From: Nectonema munidae
Taxonomy: Eukaryota; Nematomorpha; Nectonematoida; Nectonematidae
DNA length: 64,000 nt
Reading direction: 5' to 3'
Assembly (NCBI GenBank): GCA_030549495.1
Contig: JAUIRK010000054.1
Span: 372,001 to 436,000 of the forward strand
Part shown: in pieces, positions 23,501-30,667 of the stretch
Layout: the number at the start of each line of letters is the position of its first letter
Position numbering within the stretch: position 1 is the first letter of the stretch
Notes under the pieces: model-generated
Seen by the model: the letters and a program-made list of their open reading frames with translations, nothing else
Told to the model about the DNA's origin: nothing
The model's database searches: none
Made by a program: the position numbers and the translations under genes

Positions 23501-24292
23501 CTTCAAACTCGATATGCCCTACTGCCCTACTTGTATACCCTATTTTTCGAAGCGGAAACAAAAAGTGCTAACGGCCCGCCCCTTAGACCTCTTTGGTTTG
23601 AGTTTCCTGAAGACAAAGAAGCCTTTGATAAAGAAGATTCCTTCATGCTGGGCAGTGCTCTTTTGGTCCATCCAATCGTTGCATCCAATGTTTTTAAGAC
23701 TGAAGTCTACCTTCCTTTTGACTGCGAAGAATTGATTTGGTATGATGTAAACACGAATGAAGGAACTAAACCATTCGCTAGTGGAAAAACGTTCCCAATC
23801 TCGGTTAGTGAAGATTATGTTCCTGTTTTTCAAAAATCTTCAAGCATAATCCCAAAAAAGATGCGTCCCAGAAGCAATACTGTACTTATGAGACATGATC
23901 CCTATACTTTGATAGTTACTCTTGATTCGAGACAGCACGCTCACGGCTCACTTTTCATAGATGATGGCGAGACGTTTTTCTATAGAAGCAAACAAATTTA
24001 CTTCTATTGTTCTTTTGAGTATCGACAAGAGTCTGCTTCTATCTATTCTCTATCTTCCAAGATATCTCACTCCAATCTGCCTTCGCTGGATAACATTGGG
24101 ATTGAGAGAATTGTGGTTATCGGAGCCTTTTTAAATGGCTTTTCAGCGGTGAACTCCATCCACAGAACCTCTGATAAGGATTCTTCGGGATCAACGCTAT
24201 TTTTCACAACAGATCATCAAAATGTGCTTGAAATAAAGAAACCAATTGCCAACATTAATTCAAATTGGAGTATTTTGTTATCTTTTGACTGA
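1147..24292 (+). CDS. GANAB: Alpha-glucosidase II alpha subunit, whole gene, eight coding exons
   Basis: Joined exons 1147-1244, 6607-6864, 9632-9874, 12060-12120, 13620-13662, 20688-20784, 20844-20945 and 22261-24292 give 2,934 nt in one frame, 977 residues, near the 920-970 usual for the family. The enzyme is the catalytic chain of ER glucosidase II, which removes the two inner glucoses from N-glycans together with the beta subunit PRKCSH. A signal peptide (about residues 1-17) precedes [15 protein letters not shown], the conserved N-terminus. The GH31 domain holds [10 protein letters not shown] with the predicted nucleophile Asp554 and VWTGDN with the predicted acid/base Asp632, plus [17 protein letters not shown] and [10 protein letters not shown]. 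There is no KDEL tail, as expected, since retention comes from the beta chain. All junction phases agree. The two small exons 4 and 5 are the least certain part. Confidence 0.9.
1960..2345 (-). pseudogene. Decayed ISXO2/Merlin-type transposase fragment in GANAB intron 1
   Basis: Read on the minus strand, about 2,335-2,195 gives [17 protein letters not shown], then [12 protein letters not shown] and TNNWL, with in-frame stops. This is the pattern CxNGHxMxL...RWRCxxRGCRK...GTWL that opens the zinc-ribbon and ISXO2-like (IS1595/Merlin) transposases common in arthropods. About 2,120-2,030 gives [21 protein letters not shown], matching the family's ELGMNxNTVVDWNNYLREV. The following KMAGPK resembles the xIGGPG before the first catalytic Asp, after which similarity fades. 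Stops and at least one frame change make it non-functional. It sits just left of a Tigger element. Confidence 0.6.
2448..4145 (-). mobile_element. Tigger/pogo-family DNA transposon, broken
   Basis: Minus-strand pieces in order cover a whole Tigger-like transposase: a CENP-B-type helix-turn-helix ([21 protein letters not shown]... near 3,800), the DDE domain ([15 protein letters not shown] near 3,370; DNCPAHP near 3,135; [12 protein letters not shown] near 3,045) and the C-terminal region ([21 protein letters not shown] near 2,915, ending at 2,448). All three catalytic Asp positions can be found. It is broken by a stop near 3,670, frame changes near 3,080-3,110 and 3,490-3,600, and probably others. 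The right end near 4,145 carries TATCTCGAAATAAC and TTTCGATAACTAGAG as inner repeats, as pogo elements do. The left end was not fixed. It lies antisense in GANAB intron 1. Confidence 0.85.
4146..5429. other. AT-rich intron 1 sequence, no gene seen
   Basis: About 1.3 kb of AT-rich intronic DNA with only short, uninformative frames on both strands. No repeat family was recognised. Confidence 0.5.
5430..5600 (-). pseudogene. Unassigned decayed ORF in GANAB intron 1
   Basis: The minus strand reads [20 protein letters not shown] and continues through [19 protein letters not shown] with no stop for more than 50 codons. Composition is protein-like, but there is no start and no family was recognised. 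Stops close in on both sides. A transposon fragment is the most likely source. Confidence 0.3.
5601..6606. other. Rest of GANAB intron 1, no gene seen
   Basis: AT-rich intronic sequence ending at the acceptor TTTTAG at 6601-6606. Nothing further was recognised. Confidence 0.5.
6607..6864 (+). CDS. GANAB: GANAB exon 2: N-terminal domain
   Basis: It encodes residues 33-119: [20 protein letters not shown] through [20 protein letters not shown] to SLVLPLTLV, matching the family's CRR-QR start and the FRxxIDE-xPxRPRYxV block (here [18 protein letters not shown]). The acceptor is TTTTAG and the donor GTAAGG at 6865; both junctions are phase 2. The frame is open slightly upstream, but there is no ATG there and the preceding bases form the acceptor. 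Confidence 0.93.
6865..7969. other. Intron 2, first part, no gene seen
   Basis: AT-rich intronic DNA with a dense TAATATTAAT stretch near 7,135-7,185. No coding or repeat family was recognised. Confidence 0.4.
7970..8600 (-). pseudogene. Decayed repeat-encoded ORF of an unclassified arthropod family
   Basis: On the minus strand, about 8,560-8,440 reads [18 protein letters not shown] and [13 protein letters not shown], and the open part 8,170-7,973 reads [20 protein letters not shown] followed by [11 protein letters not shown] remember an uncharacterised multi-copy arthropod protein with VDRSKVxRxRxKVR, LxGLYFDGRKDxTL, VIGCDGTAVNTG and LQRPLQWxxCQLHANELPLRHL, and this looks like a worn copy in that order. 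Several stops and frame changes are present between the blocks. I cannot assign it to a transposon class. Confidence 0.5.
8601..9631. other. Intron 2, last part, no gene seen
   Basis: AT-rich DNA ending in the acceptor GTTTAG at 9626-9631. Nothing recognised. Confidence 0.4.
9632..9874 (+). CDS. GANAB: GANAB exon 3: N-terminal beta-sandwich
   Basis: Residues 119-200. [20 protein letters not shown] and [12 protein letters not shown] match the family's IILxxxPFRxDxxxDxxLxxSVNxxGLLxFEHxR. The acceptor TTTAG and phase 2 entry join exactly to exon 2 (AG|A, arginine). The donor is GTAACA at 9875; without splicing the frame would stop two bases further on. Confidence 0.92.
9881..9899. repeat. CA microsatellite beside exon 3
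   Basis: A short run of CA dinucleotides begins seven bases after the exon 3 donor, followed by ATGCATGCATATG-like sequence. Confidence 0.8.
10230..11235 (-). mobile_element. LINE fragment (reverse transcriptase, C-terminal half) in intron 3
   Basis: Minus-strand blocks run in the right order: [20 protein letters not shown] and [18 protein letters not shown] (about 11,010-10,890), [20 protein letters not shown] (about 10,820-10,760), VHQGSVLG (about 10,640), [20 protein letters not shown] (about 10,540-10,480) with [13 protein letters not shown], then a decayed cysteine-rich tail NSIF...[11 protein letters not shown] (about 10,350-10,280). These match the GNYRGIKLLEH / FVDLEKAFDRVPR / [10 protein letters not shown] / YADDLVLIAE / WVHKRCSGI set of a common invertebrate LINE. 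The catalytic YADD is YADE here, and stops and frame breaks are present. Antisense to GANAB. Confidence 0.8.
11236..12059. other. Intron 3, last part, no gene seen
   Basis: AT-rich intronic DNA. A more GC-balanced patch at 11,860-12,010 has no recognisable coding frame. It ends at the acceptor GATTTAG (12,053-12,059). Confidence 0.4.
12060..12120 (+). CDS. GANAB: GANAB exon 4 (61 nt): acidic linker
   Basis: It encodes [20 protein letters not shown] after the split glutamate shared with exon 3. GANAB proteins have a variable acidic linker at this point, so the composition fits although the sequence is not conserved. The acceptor is TGATTTAG and the donor GTATGT is strong. Entry phase 2 fits exon 3 and exit phase 0 fits exon 5. 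This was found by splice signals, phase and composition only. Confidence 0.62.
13150..13400 (-). pseudogene. hAT transposase C-terminal fragment in intron 4
   Basis: The minus strand reads [20 protein letters not shown], then [20 protein letters not shown] and [16 protein letters not shown]. This is the hAT dimerisation domain (FPxLxxLAxxxLxxPxSSxxSERxFSxxGxIxxxxRNxLxPxxxExLxFL). Only this domain remains. Confidence 0.8.
13620..13662 (+). CDS. GANAB: GANAB exon 5 (43 nt micro-exon)
   Basis: It encodes [14 protein letters not shown] plus the first base of a glycine. Joined to exon 6 it reads [16 protein letters not shown], aligned with the family's W-EExFKxHxDxKPxGPxxxxLDF. The acceptor TTTCTTTAG has a good pyrimidine tract; the donor is GTATAA. 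Phase 0 in and phase 1 out are what exons 4 and 6 need. The conserved Trp of the family appears as Val here. Confidence 0.62.
13663..14735. other. Intron 5, first part, no gene seen
   Basis: AT-rich intronic DNA between exon 5 and a LINE. No recognised feature. Confidence 0.4.
14740..16177 (-). mobile_element. LINE, 3' part, interrupted by a hAT element
   Basis: The open stretch 15,292-14,936 reads [20 protein letters not shown], then [20 protein letters not shown] and [20 protein letters not shown], the C-terminal region of the LINE type seen at 10.2 kb (YLGDxIsedGg..., YKSCVRSxMLYGSExWxLr..., TEMRMxRWM). About 15,440-15,320 holds [13 protein letters not shown] and [13 protein letters not shown] from the reverse transcriptase. 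The coding part continues on the other side of the insertion at 19,189. The frame is broken in several places. Antisense to GANAB. Confidence 0.8.
16021..16414 (+). repeat. 202-bp tandem duplication across a LINE/hAT junction
   Basis: The segment beginning TGCGTACCCAACACTTCTTC at 16,021 recurs at 16,223. The unit contains about 157 bases of LINE, the CTTTATAT target site and the first bases of the hAT end (CAGGGGCGCAC at 16,178; CAGGGGGGCGC at 16,380). The two copies differ at only a few places, so the duplication is younger than the hAT insertion or is an assembly artefact. Confidence 0.85.
16850..17045. mobile_element. hAT-type MITE, 196 bp
   Basis: The ends CAGTGACGTAGCTAA and TTGGCTACACCACTG are inverted repeats. 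The flanking octamers CTTTTCTC and CTTCTGTC agree at 6 of 8 bases, as a decayed hAT target duplication would. Confidence 0.65.
17285..17447 (+). repeat. 42-bp minisatellite, about 3.9 units
   Basis: Units start at 17,285, 17,327, 17,369 and 17,411. Each has ATTATTTTCATAAGACA followed by a GGACAATTC-type motif. Because 42 is divisible by 3, several frames stay open across it, giving repeat peptides such as [14 protein letters not shown] do not regard these as genes. Confidence 0.92.
17838..17990 (-). mobile_element. tRNA-derived SINE, copy 1
   Basis: Minus-strand sequence resembles a tRNA gene head. An A-box-like TGGTTGAGATGATG lies near 17,955-17,972 and a B-box GGATTCGATTCC at 17,923-17,934. 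The body matches the copy at 57,017-57,166 throughout, including GACAAGGCACTGATGTACCGC against GAGAAGGCACAATTGCGCCGC and the AAAGGTAA tail. It lies inside the 3-kb hAT element. Confidence 0.75.
18430..18937. mobile_element. MULE-like MITE, 508 bp, with long inverted ends
   Basis: The left end contains CCTAATTAAAAAGTAGGAAA and the right end, reversed, CCCAATTAAAAAGTACGAAA, within inverted repeats of about 45 bases or more. Flanks ATATTTGAT (18,421-18,429) and ATATTCGAT (18,938-18,946) are near-identical 9-base target copies, the length typical of Mutator-like elements. The related sequence at 63.8 kb lacks this block, so it acts as an empty site. There is no coding sequence. Confidence 0.75.
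19189..19830 (-). mobile_element. LINE, 5' part (endonuclease region), beyond the hAT insertion
   Basis: The minus strand reads [11 protein letters not shown] near 19,770, then [20 protein letters not shown] (about 19,700-19,640), [17 protein letters not shown] near 19,490-19,450 and [10 protein letters not shown] near 19,210. These are the end of an APE-type endonuclease and the linker before the reverse transcriptase (GDFNGHVG / GYGxRNEEGxxiLeFA / QHRLVVADL). It continues the LINE interrupted at 16,177. Stops and frame breaks occur. Confidence 0.75.
19831..20457. other. Intron 5, last part, no gene seen
   Basis: AT-rich intronic sequence; nothing recognised. Confidence 0.4.
20458..20513. 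repeat. T-run then A-run low-complexity block
   Basis: About 15 T, a short A/T mix, then about 29 A. Such homopolymers are prone to sequencing and assembly length errors. Confidence 0.85.
20688..20784 (+). CDS. GANAB: GANAB exon 6
   Basis: Residues 235-267: [20 protein letters not shown] and [12 protein letters not shown] match the family's [30 protein letters not shown]. The acceptor is CATCTTGAAG, phase 1, and the donor GTACCC at 20,785 is phase 2. Confidence 0.88.
20785..20843 (+). other. 59-bp GANAB intron 6
   Basis: A very short intron with GT...AG ends. It has TACTAAC near its start and a TATTTTTAAG acceptor. Removing it joins LLKPT to [14 protein letters not shown] in frame. Confidence 0.85.
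20844..20945 (+). CDS. GANAB: GANAB exon 7
   Basis: Residues 267-301: [20 protein letters not shown] and [13 protein letters not shown], very like the family's GGEPYRLYNLDVFxYELxxxMALYGxVPxLxAH. The donor GTAAAC at 20,946 is phase 2. It joins exon 8 to give [13 protein letters not shown]. Confidence 0.94.
21480..21900 (+). pseudogene. hAT transposase fragment (GTF2IRD2/ZBED-type) in intron 7
   Basis: Frames around 21,574-21,900 hold [56 protein letters not shown] and [13 protein letters not shown]. These follow the order of the first part of hAT transposases related to GTF2IRD2 and ZBED5 (HTIAExLI, LSNDTISRRIxEMSxDI, FALQLDESTD, IxEEFLFCK). Frame changes and stops separate the blocks. This is the only coding transposon remnant in GANAB introns that lies in sense orientation. 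Confidence 0.78.
22261..24292 (+). CDS. GANAB: GANAB exon 8: complete GH31 catalytic half
   Basis: A single 2,032-nt exon encodes residues 301-977. The acceptor CTTTTTTAAG ends at 22,260; codons upstream of it, including an ATG at 22,217, are intronic. Motifs in order: [79 protein letters not shown] (nucleophile Asp554), [15 protein letters not shown] (acid/base Asp632), [35 protein letters not shown] lysine- and serine-rich insert after [10 protein letters not shown] is longer than usual and looks like a loop. The stop is TGA. Confidence 0.97.
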
Positions 24293-24403
24293 ATTCTTTT
24301 AAAATTGCAAACTGATATTACTTAATACTGTGAATATTCATGGCATTATAACATTTTAAGCTTTTTTGGTGACTTTTACAACTAATATGTGATATACGTA
24401 TAA

Positions 24404-24409
24404 AATAAA
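24404..24409 (+). terminator. GANAB polyadenylation signal
   Basis: AATAAA lies 112 bases after the stop codon, and is the first canonical signal downstream. Cleavage would be expected shortly after. Confidence 0.65.
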
Positions 24410-24419
24410 CTACTTTTAC

Positions 24420-26636
24420 ACTTTTTACAAGCTGTTTTTTGTTACAGTTTACAATTATACAAAATACCAGGCATGCTCTGACTAGTCAATTTTTAGAAAT
24501 TGGAATTAATAAAAATAAATTGTGTATCGGTGTTTTTTGTATTCCGTTGCTAGAAAATACACAGTGAACAGTTGTTGCTTCTCCCGTTTTGTAAACTTAA
24601 TGACTGTGGAATGTTATATACTATTATAGCCATTAATGTTATTATGAAGCCAACTATTAATGAAGTATGTTTATGTAATGTTATAGCAATTATATTCCTG
24701 CTTTTAAAAAAATATAGAATTAATAATTATGTTAACCTTTGATTTTCCAAATGATTAAATTTTCTTTGTTTTATGAAAGAATAGGAAAAAATTTGTTTCC
24801 TAAATAAATAAAACATTAACTGTAAGATCAGCTTTGCATCTTTAGGCCACGCATTTTTCGATAAGTAAAAGAGGTAGAACAATCAGATATTGTAGGATAT
24901 TTGAAGATCTGTAGAGAAGACAAGTTGGAAGGGATTTTCTCGGGTAACTAAAAGACAGGGAAAGGATCTTAGACAATTTTTTCTATTGTGAATAATTATT
25001 TTATTGTTTATTTCTTTTACAACACGTTTTGTTCAATTTGCGGCGCTTTTTAATATGAACCCTGACTATAATATTAACAACTATGACCTATACTTCTATA
25101 AAACTGTCTTTGGTGTTTCCAAAAACTTTTAAACATTTGATAAAGTATTAATTGTAAAAACCGGTAAAACAATATTTAAAATCAATTTAAGATAATATCT
25201 TCATATTCTTTCTGAACTGAATCTTCACCGTTTCTTAACCCTTTGTGTTAGGCCTTTAATTTCTATTTATTTTCCGTCTAAAATGATACGAAACAGTTAG
25301 ACCTAAAAATTGGAAACAACTTTTTAATTAAATCAAGTACTTAAAATTGCCAAAGCAGAGGGGTCTGTGGTACAATGCCCCTTCATTTTTACTAGGTGTC
25401 CCACCCCATTAGAAAAGCAATGCCTGAAAGCTTAAAAACATAGTTCTTTAGATCTTCTGACTACGAGCAGCGTCAAATGGAAATAACCAAGTTTTAAAGA
25501 AAATATATATATACTATATTTTTTGCGAATATTTAAGCTCAACTTTGAAAATGTAATTGTGAAAAAATATTTTTATCAGAATACATTTTAGACTTGAAAA
25601 TAGATATAATTTAAAGAAACTCTATTCTTCAAAAATTAAAATACTGACTCAACTGCGAAAAAGTTGAGCATAAGAAAGGAAAAAAGCGCCTTGAAAATTA
25701 AGATCTCTATTTTTCAATCGATCAACATTTTGGCATGAATGATAGTAAACTAACGATGAATGAGCTTAATTTAAATCAGAGTTGGAGAGTCTGCAATTTT
25801 AAAGGGATGGGAGAAGTATCTAATAAACTTTGGGGGTCGAGTTGTCTTTTAAGTAGGTTGAAAGCGAAGAGTTTGTCTTGAATTTTTAAATATTTGCAAT
25901 CGGTGTCGGATTTGATATTTTTCCTCCAACCCCACAGCCCTCTTTTAAATTCTAAGTTTATCTTTGCCTGCTGCATAAACATCCTTGTGTGTGGTGTGCC
26001 GTTCTTCTTGCTTAGCTAGCGATTTACGTGTCGCAATTTTAAAATCTATTGTTATACAGAGGAACTGAATGATAGAAAATAAAATGGACATAATTTTTCA
26101 TAGTTTTACTAAGAGGTAACTTGTGTATATATATTTTTGCTTTACATTTTATCGTTTAGATTTCTAAAAATTTTATAAGAAAATCAAAATTCACATAAAA
26201 AGTATAGACAGAAATGTGAAGATCTTTAAAATGAGAGCCTGCGCTACCCATATATTTTATGGGCGCGAGGGCTCCCGACTCAAATTTCGGACGCTATGAA
26301 ATTTAAATGCTTTTGTTCCCAGTTGAATGTTTTCAATGAAAAAAAAATTATTCATACTCTTTTTGTATATTGCTGCGAAGCAAGTGTTTCATTCATAATG
26401 CTTTATAAACACCATACAATGAAACAAACCGCCCTTCTAAGCTAAAACCCAAGTGAGATGACAGGAAATATAATCAGCTGAAATAAGATAGAAATAGAAA
26501 GAGAGCTTTAGGCACTAAAGATAAAATAATAAGCTATCAAAAGATCTGAGAACCTAATAAATGCACAGTTTTCTGTAAACCTCTGTGAGTCAGTAAAAGA
26601 GAAGTCTGCGAGGAATCAAGATGACATGTGTACAAT
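24420..26636. other. Intergenic AT-rich sequence
   Basis: Only short frames are present. A 68-codon minus frame at 25,776-25,982 (…LKRQLDPQSLLDTSPIPLKL…) has no recognised family. GC-richer sequence near 26,240-26,290 looks like the edge of an unidentified repeat. Confidence 0.4.
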
Positions 26637-26943
26637 CAGGGCCCTCACATATGGGGGACAGATTGGGCATATGGTCGGGGAGGCAAATATAAAAAAATAT
26701 ACATAGAATACACCTTAATTGTTGCAAATGAGACATACTTAAAAATATCAATTCTAATAGAAATGAATTTTTAATGTGTCATTATTACCTTTGTCATAGT
26801 ACAACACATCTGAAATTCATTTTGTAAGATTATTCTTTAAAAATGGTGTTTATGATGAATTATATTTAAGATAGAAACTTGGAGGAGGGGGTATGGCTAA
26901 AATTTTTGGTTTGGGCGCCATATAACCATATGTAGGCGCTATG
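26637..26943. mobile_element. Possible hAT MITE
   Basis: The left end CAGGGCCCTCACATATGG and right end CCATATGTAGGCGCTATG are imperfect inverted repeats (13 of 18). No convincing target duplication was found. Confidence 0.35.
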
Positions 26944-27519
26944 TAATTTTAAGTTTATTAATTTTTAGATAATATTTGTTTTAATAGTTCAAGCTCTTTT
27001 TTTCTTTTGCCTTTTTTCTGATCTCATTACAACTACGAGTAAGAGGTATATTTTTTATAATTAAATTTAATTACTTGGTATACTCGCGTATCATGCAACT
27101 TTTTCAGACCTAATTTTCCCCAAAATATTGGGTGTTCGCACAATACGCCGATTATAATTTCTTTGCGTCTTTTCTTCTCCATATGGATCAATGAGTTAGT
27201 CGTGAATGCGGATTATTGAAAACAACAAGTCCACAACTGTAATTAAACTTTTAACGAGCGTACTTTTGTATAATTTCAATAAAAACTTTTAGAATGAAGA
27301 TTTGCTGTTGTCAATATAGAGATTGTGATTCTTGGTCAAAAGAGCCGAAAACCAAAGCGACAAAAACCTTTTTTTAGAGATTTCTTTTGTACATTTCAGA
27401 GCTTTTCTATTGAAGAAAATCTCTTTGTTGATCTTGGCTTTTAACCAATATCACCTGTTGTATGATCAATTGTTATGAACAGATATCAATCTGAATTGAT
27501 ATATATGAAGGAATCGTGA

Positions 27520-28130
27520 AATTTCAAAATCCTCGTCCTCGAAAAAAATTTTTAAATTTCCTCGGGGAATTTTTGAAAAAAAATTTTTGTCGAATCCGAA
27601 GACAAAAATATCGAAGTAACGGAGAAGAAAGATGAAAGATTAATCGTTAGCAACCAAAAAACAGAGAAGAAAAGCGTGAAGGAGGAATTGGACGAATTTC
27701 TGAAGATTAATGAAAATGAAGAACGTGAAACTAAAAGCAAGATTTCAAGCATAGAGGAAATAATGAAAAAAACATTTGACCTTTATTTAGAAACAAATAG
27801 GAGGCCCGAAGTTTTAGAAACTTTATTCAAAAAAGAGCATAAAACCAACTTCTGTGGATGCCGAAAGAGTGTTTTCGTCAATGGGTTATTTTTCTACAAA
27901 AATAAGAAACCAGTTGAATGATGAAACTTTGAACGCTCTAATTTTTCTTGATATTTTTTTAAAACATAAATCTTTTATGCATTTAAATTTTTTTCAATAA
28001 AAATCTTATATGAGATTTTTAAATTTTCTTTTCTGAACAGTTTTTACTGTAAAAAAATCGCCTTTTCTTCCCCGGGGAAATTTTCAAAAATTACGAGGTC
28101 CTCGTTCCCCGGGGAATGAAAAAAAGACCT
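27520..28130 (+). mobile_element. Internally deleted hAT element keeping only the transposase C-terminus
   Basis: Sequence near 27,850-27,950 reads TSVDAERVFSSMGYFSTKIR then NQLNDETLNALIFL, the hAT dimerisation motif. The preceding acidic open frame (ELDEFLKINENEERETK) may be the residue of the region before it. Both edges carry related inverted segments with CTCGGGGAA on the left and CCCCGGGGAA on the right. The catalytic region is absent. An AT-rich tail follows the coding part. Confidence 0.65.
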
Positions 28131-28139
28131 TAAAGTGGA

Positions 28140-28700
28140 CACACTAGTGTATATTATCCTTGCTTTTCATTAATGATATAAATGACGTACCTGACCCAAA
28201 ATTTTTATTGTATTCAAATGATATACTCATCAGTCTTAAACTTTTTTATATCAATGACTGTCAATAAAGTCAAACATCACCTCGAACGATTCCATCTTTC
28301 TCCTTAATTTATAAGTTATCCTTAAATCCCAACAAATGCAATTGTATGCTTTTTTCTAGCAGAAACACTCCAGACGCAGTTGTAATTAATTTTACGATTA
28401 AACTTGAAAAGGTTGATAATTTTAATTATTTAGGAATTATCCTTAATTCTCATCTTACTTGGAATGTACATATCAGTTCTGGTTATAAAAATATCTCGTC
28501 TCTTTTTTAAGTTCAAAAATTGTATTCCTATCGATTGTGGGATAAAGTTATTTTTCCCTACGTTTATCCGCACATTATTTATTTCAGTGCCGTGTTAACA
28601 AAATCTTCAAATTTATCGATCATTCCAATTCCCATCATGTTCCTCCTTTAAATATATTTAACCTAAATGTTTATACTTGTGTTTTTGCTTATAAATTTTT
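28140..28700 (+). mobile_element. LINE reverse transcriptase fragment (Jockey/CR1-like)
   Basis: Plus-strand blocks: LAFHINDINDVPDPKFLLYS then NDILISL (for LLFxFxNDLPxxxxxxxxLYADDTxI), LNPNKCNCMLFSSRN and NFNYLGIILNSHLTWNVHI (YLGIxLDSxLTWxxHI). The YADD Asp pair is replaced by SND. Several stops and frame changes are present. Confidence 0.75.
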
Positions 28701-29814
28701 TTATATAAATGTGAATATATTGTCATAGAAAGAGTATGTTCCTTTAAATTTTATTGAACTCCATAAAATTTTCTAATTTATACTTTGTCATTACTGATAA
28801 AAGGACGTTATTCTTATATAAATCATCTTTAAAGAAAATACAATGTAGTCTCAATTTTTTGGGTATTTATATTTGTCTTCCCTCTATATATATTTAACCC
28901 AAATATAGTATAAAAATTATTTTCATTATATAAATTTTGTAAAATGCATCAGATTTAATATAAATATATATCTATAGACTTAAATGATGCATATTTTATA
29001 CATTTATCTTGTTTAGAACTTAATCATTTCGATGGTAGTTTTTTCTAACCTTTGAACAACTGCATCTTATATTGTTATGTTCTTATGAATGTACCAATGG
29101 AATTGCGAAACTTGTTAATTTTAATATTTAATTTTTACATTGTTTTCAATAAATTTAATTTTATTTAAAAATTCGATTTCCATTTATAAAATTTTTTTGA
29201 CAAGGGCTATATTTTCACATAATGGCACCAGTCATATCTATGGTAGCTCTATCCTTTGAAAATTTTCACTTTTCTTATCCATATTTGTGAAATGATTTTA
29301 ATCTTAGTTAATTTGAGGTTCAAAGATTAGGGGAAGAGCTTCTTCTTCACGGCCAAGATCTGTTTTCAAACACTCAATATTAGGTCATTATCGGTAATTC
29401 ATAGGAAAATCGTAGATATTTCGTTTAGCACGTTACACACTTTTCTTAAAACTCTAGCTTATCAAGGGATTACTGTGGTGACAATATAAAAGCAAAGCCT
29501 ATTTCAAATTTTATTACACGAGTTTATATTACATTTTTCTTATGATCATGCCTTCTAATTTCAATAGGTCCCTTGCTTTTCTGATACTCATAGTTGGACT
29601 ATATAAACAATAATTAACGATTGTGAGAAAACTTGGCAGAAATGGGAAAACAGTTTTTCAAGCATCACCAATTTGATTGACACTCTTACCCATTTTTATA
29701 CCGTAATGGCAAAAAAAGGAGTACAGAAATTAAATAATGATGGTCGATACAGTATGTCGTCCATGTCTGAATCAGAACGCTGTACAGCATGAATATATTT
29801 ATATATATAATATC
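28701..29814. other. Intergenic AT-rich sequence
   Basis: Possibly includes the worn tail of the LINE up to about 29,170. No further feature recognised. Confidence 0.4.
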
Positions 29815-30345
29815 TCCAACCTGTATACTACGATGATTTATCTTCAACCTGTATACTACGATGGTTTCTATTCCATGTACAAATAACTAGGGAGACAATG
29901 TTCAACTTTCTGTTCACATTCTGCTAGATGTAAGATTTGATATACCTCATTCGGGGAGACGATGCTAGATAAGTTATTACCTATATACATTATACCTGTA
30001 TACTACGATGGTTCATCTCCAACCTGTATACCGCGATAATTCATATCAAAGAATCGAAAAATATTCTTTAAAAAATCAAAAAATATCAAACTTTCTGTTC
30101 ATATTTTGCTACCTCATACGATGTTACAAATGTTATTACCTATACTTTGCAATTTGCACGATTTTAAATATTATATTTGTCAAATAATCAAAATAAAATT
30201 CTGTAATCAAAGAATCGAAAAATATTCTTTAAAAATCAAAAAATATCAAACTTTCTGTTCATATTTTGCTACCTCATACGATGTTACAAAAGTTATTACC
30301 TATACTTTGCAATTTGCACGATTTTAAATATCATATTTGTCGAAT
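29815..30345 (+). repeat. Compound direct repeats
   Basis: A short unit AACCTGTATACTACGATGG and variants recurs near 29,818, 29,848, 29,993 and 30,021. It is followed by two copies of a longer unit that begins ATCAAAGAATCGAAAAATAT at 30,045 and 30,206. The second long unit runs into the hairpin. Confidence 0.85.
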
Positions 30346-30667
30346 AATCAAAGAATCCAAAAATGTTCAAATCAAAAAATATTTATTCTTTTTAAATATA
30401 TCGTTGGCTCCCCTTACTTTTAGTTTCGTATGTGCATAATTTGATAAAAATTAATTATTAAAGACTAGGTTTATCTTTCAATTTTAAAAGTAAGGGGAGC
30501 CAACGATATATTTAAAAAGAATAAATATTTTTTGATTTGAACATTTTTCGATTCTTTGATTATTCGACAAATATAATATTTAAAATCGTGCAAATTGCAA
30601 AGTATAGGTAATAACTTTTGTAAAATCGTATGAGGTAGCAAAATATGAACAGAAAGTTTGATATTTT
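30240..30667. repeat. Inverted repeat: 182-bp arms, 64-bp loop
   Basis: The arms 30,240-30,421 and 30,486-30,667 are reverse complements with about three mismatches that I could count. The inner edge is GGCTCCCCTTACTTTT and its complement. A transcript would fold into a long near-perfect hairpin. The outer part of the left arm is also the second direct-repeat unit, so the hairpin seems to have grown from a repeat copied in reverse. Confidence 0.92.
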
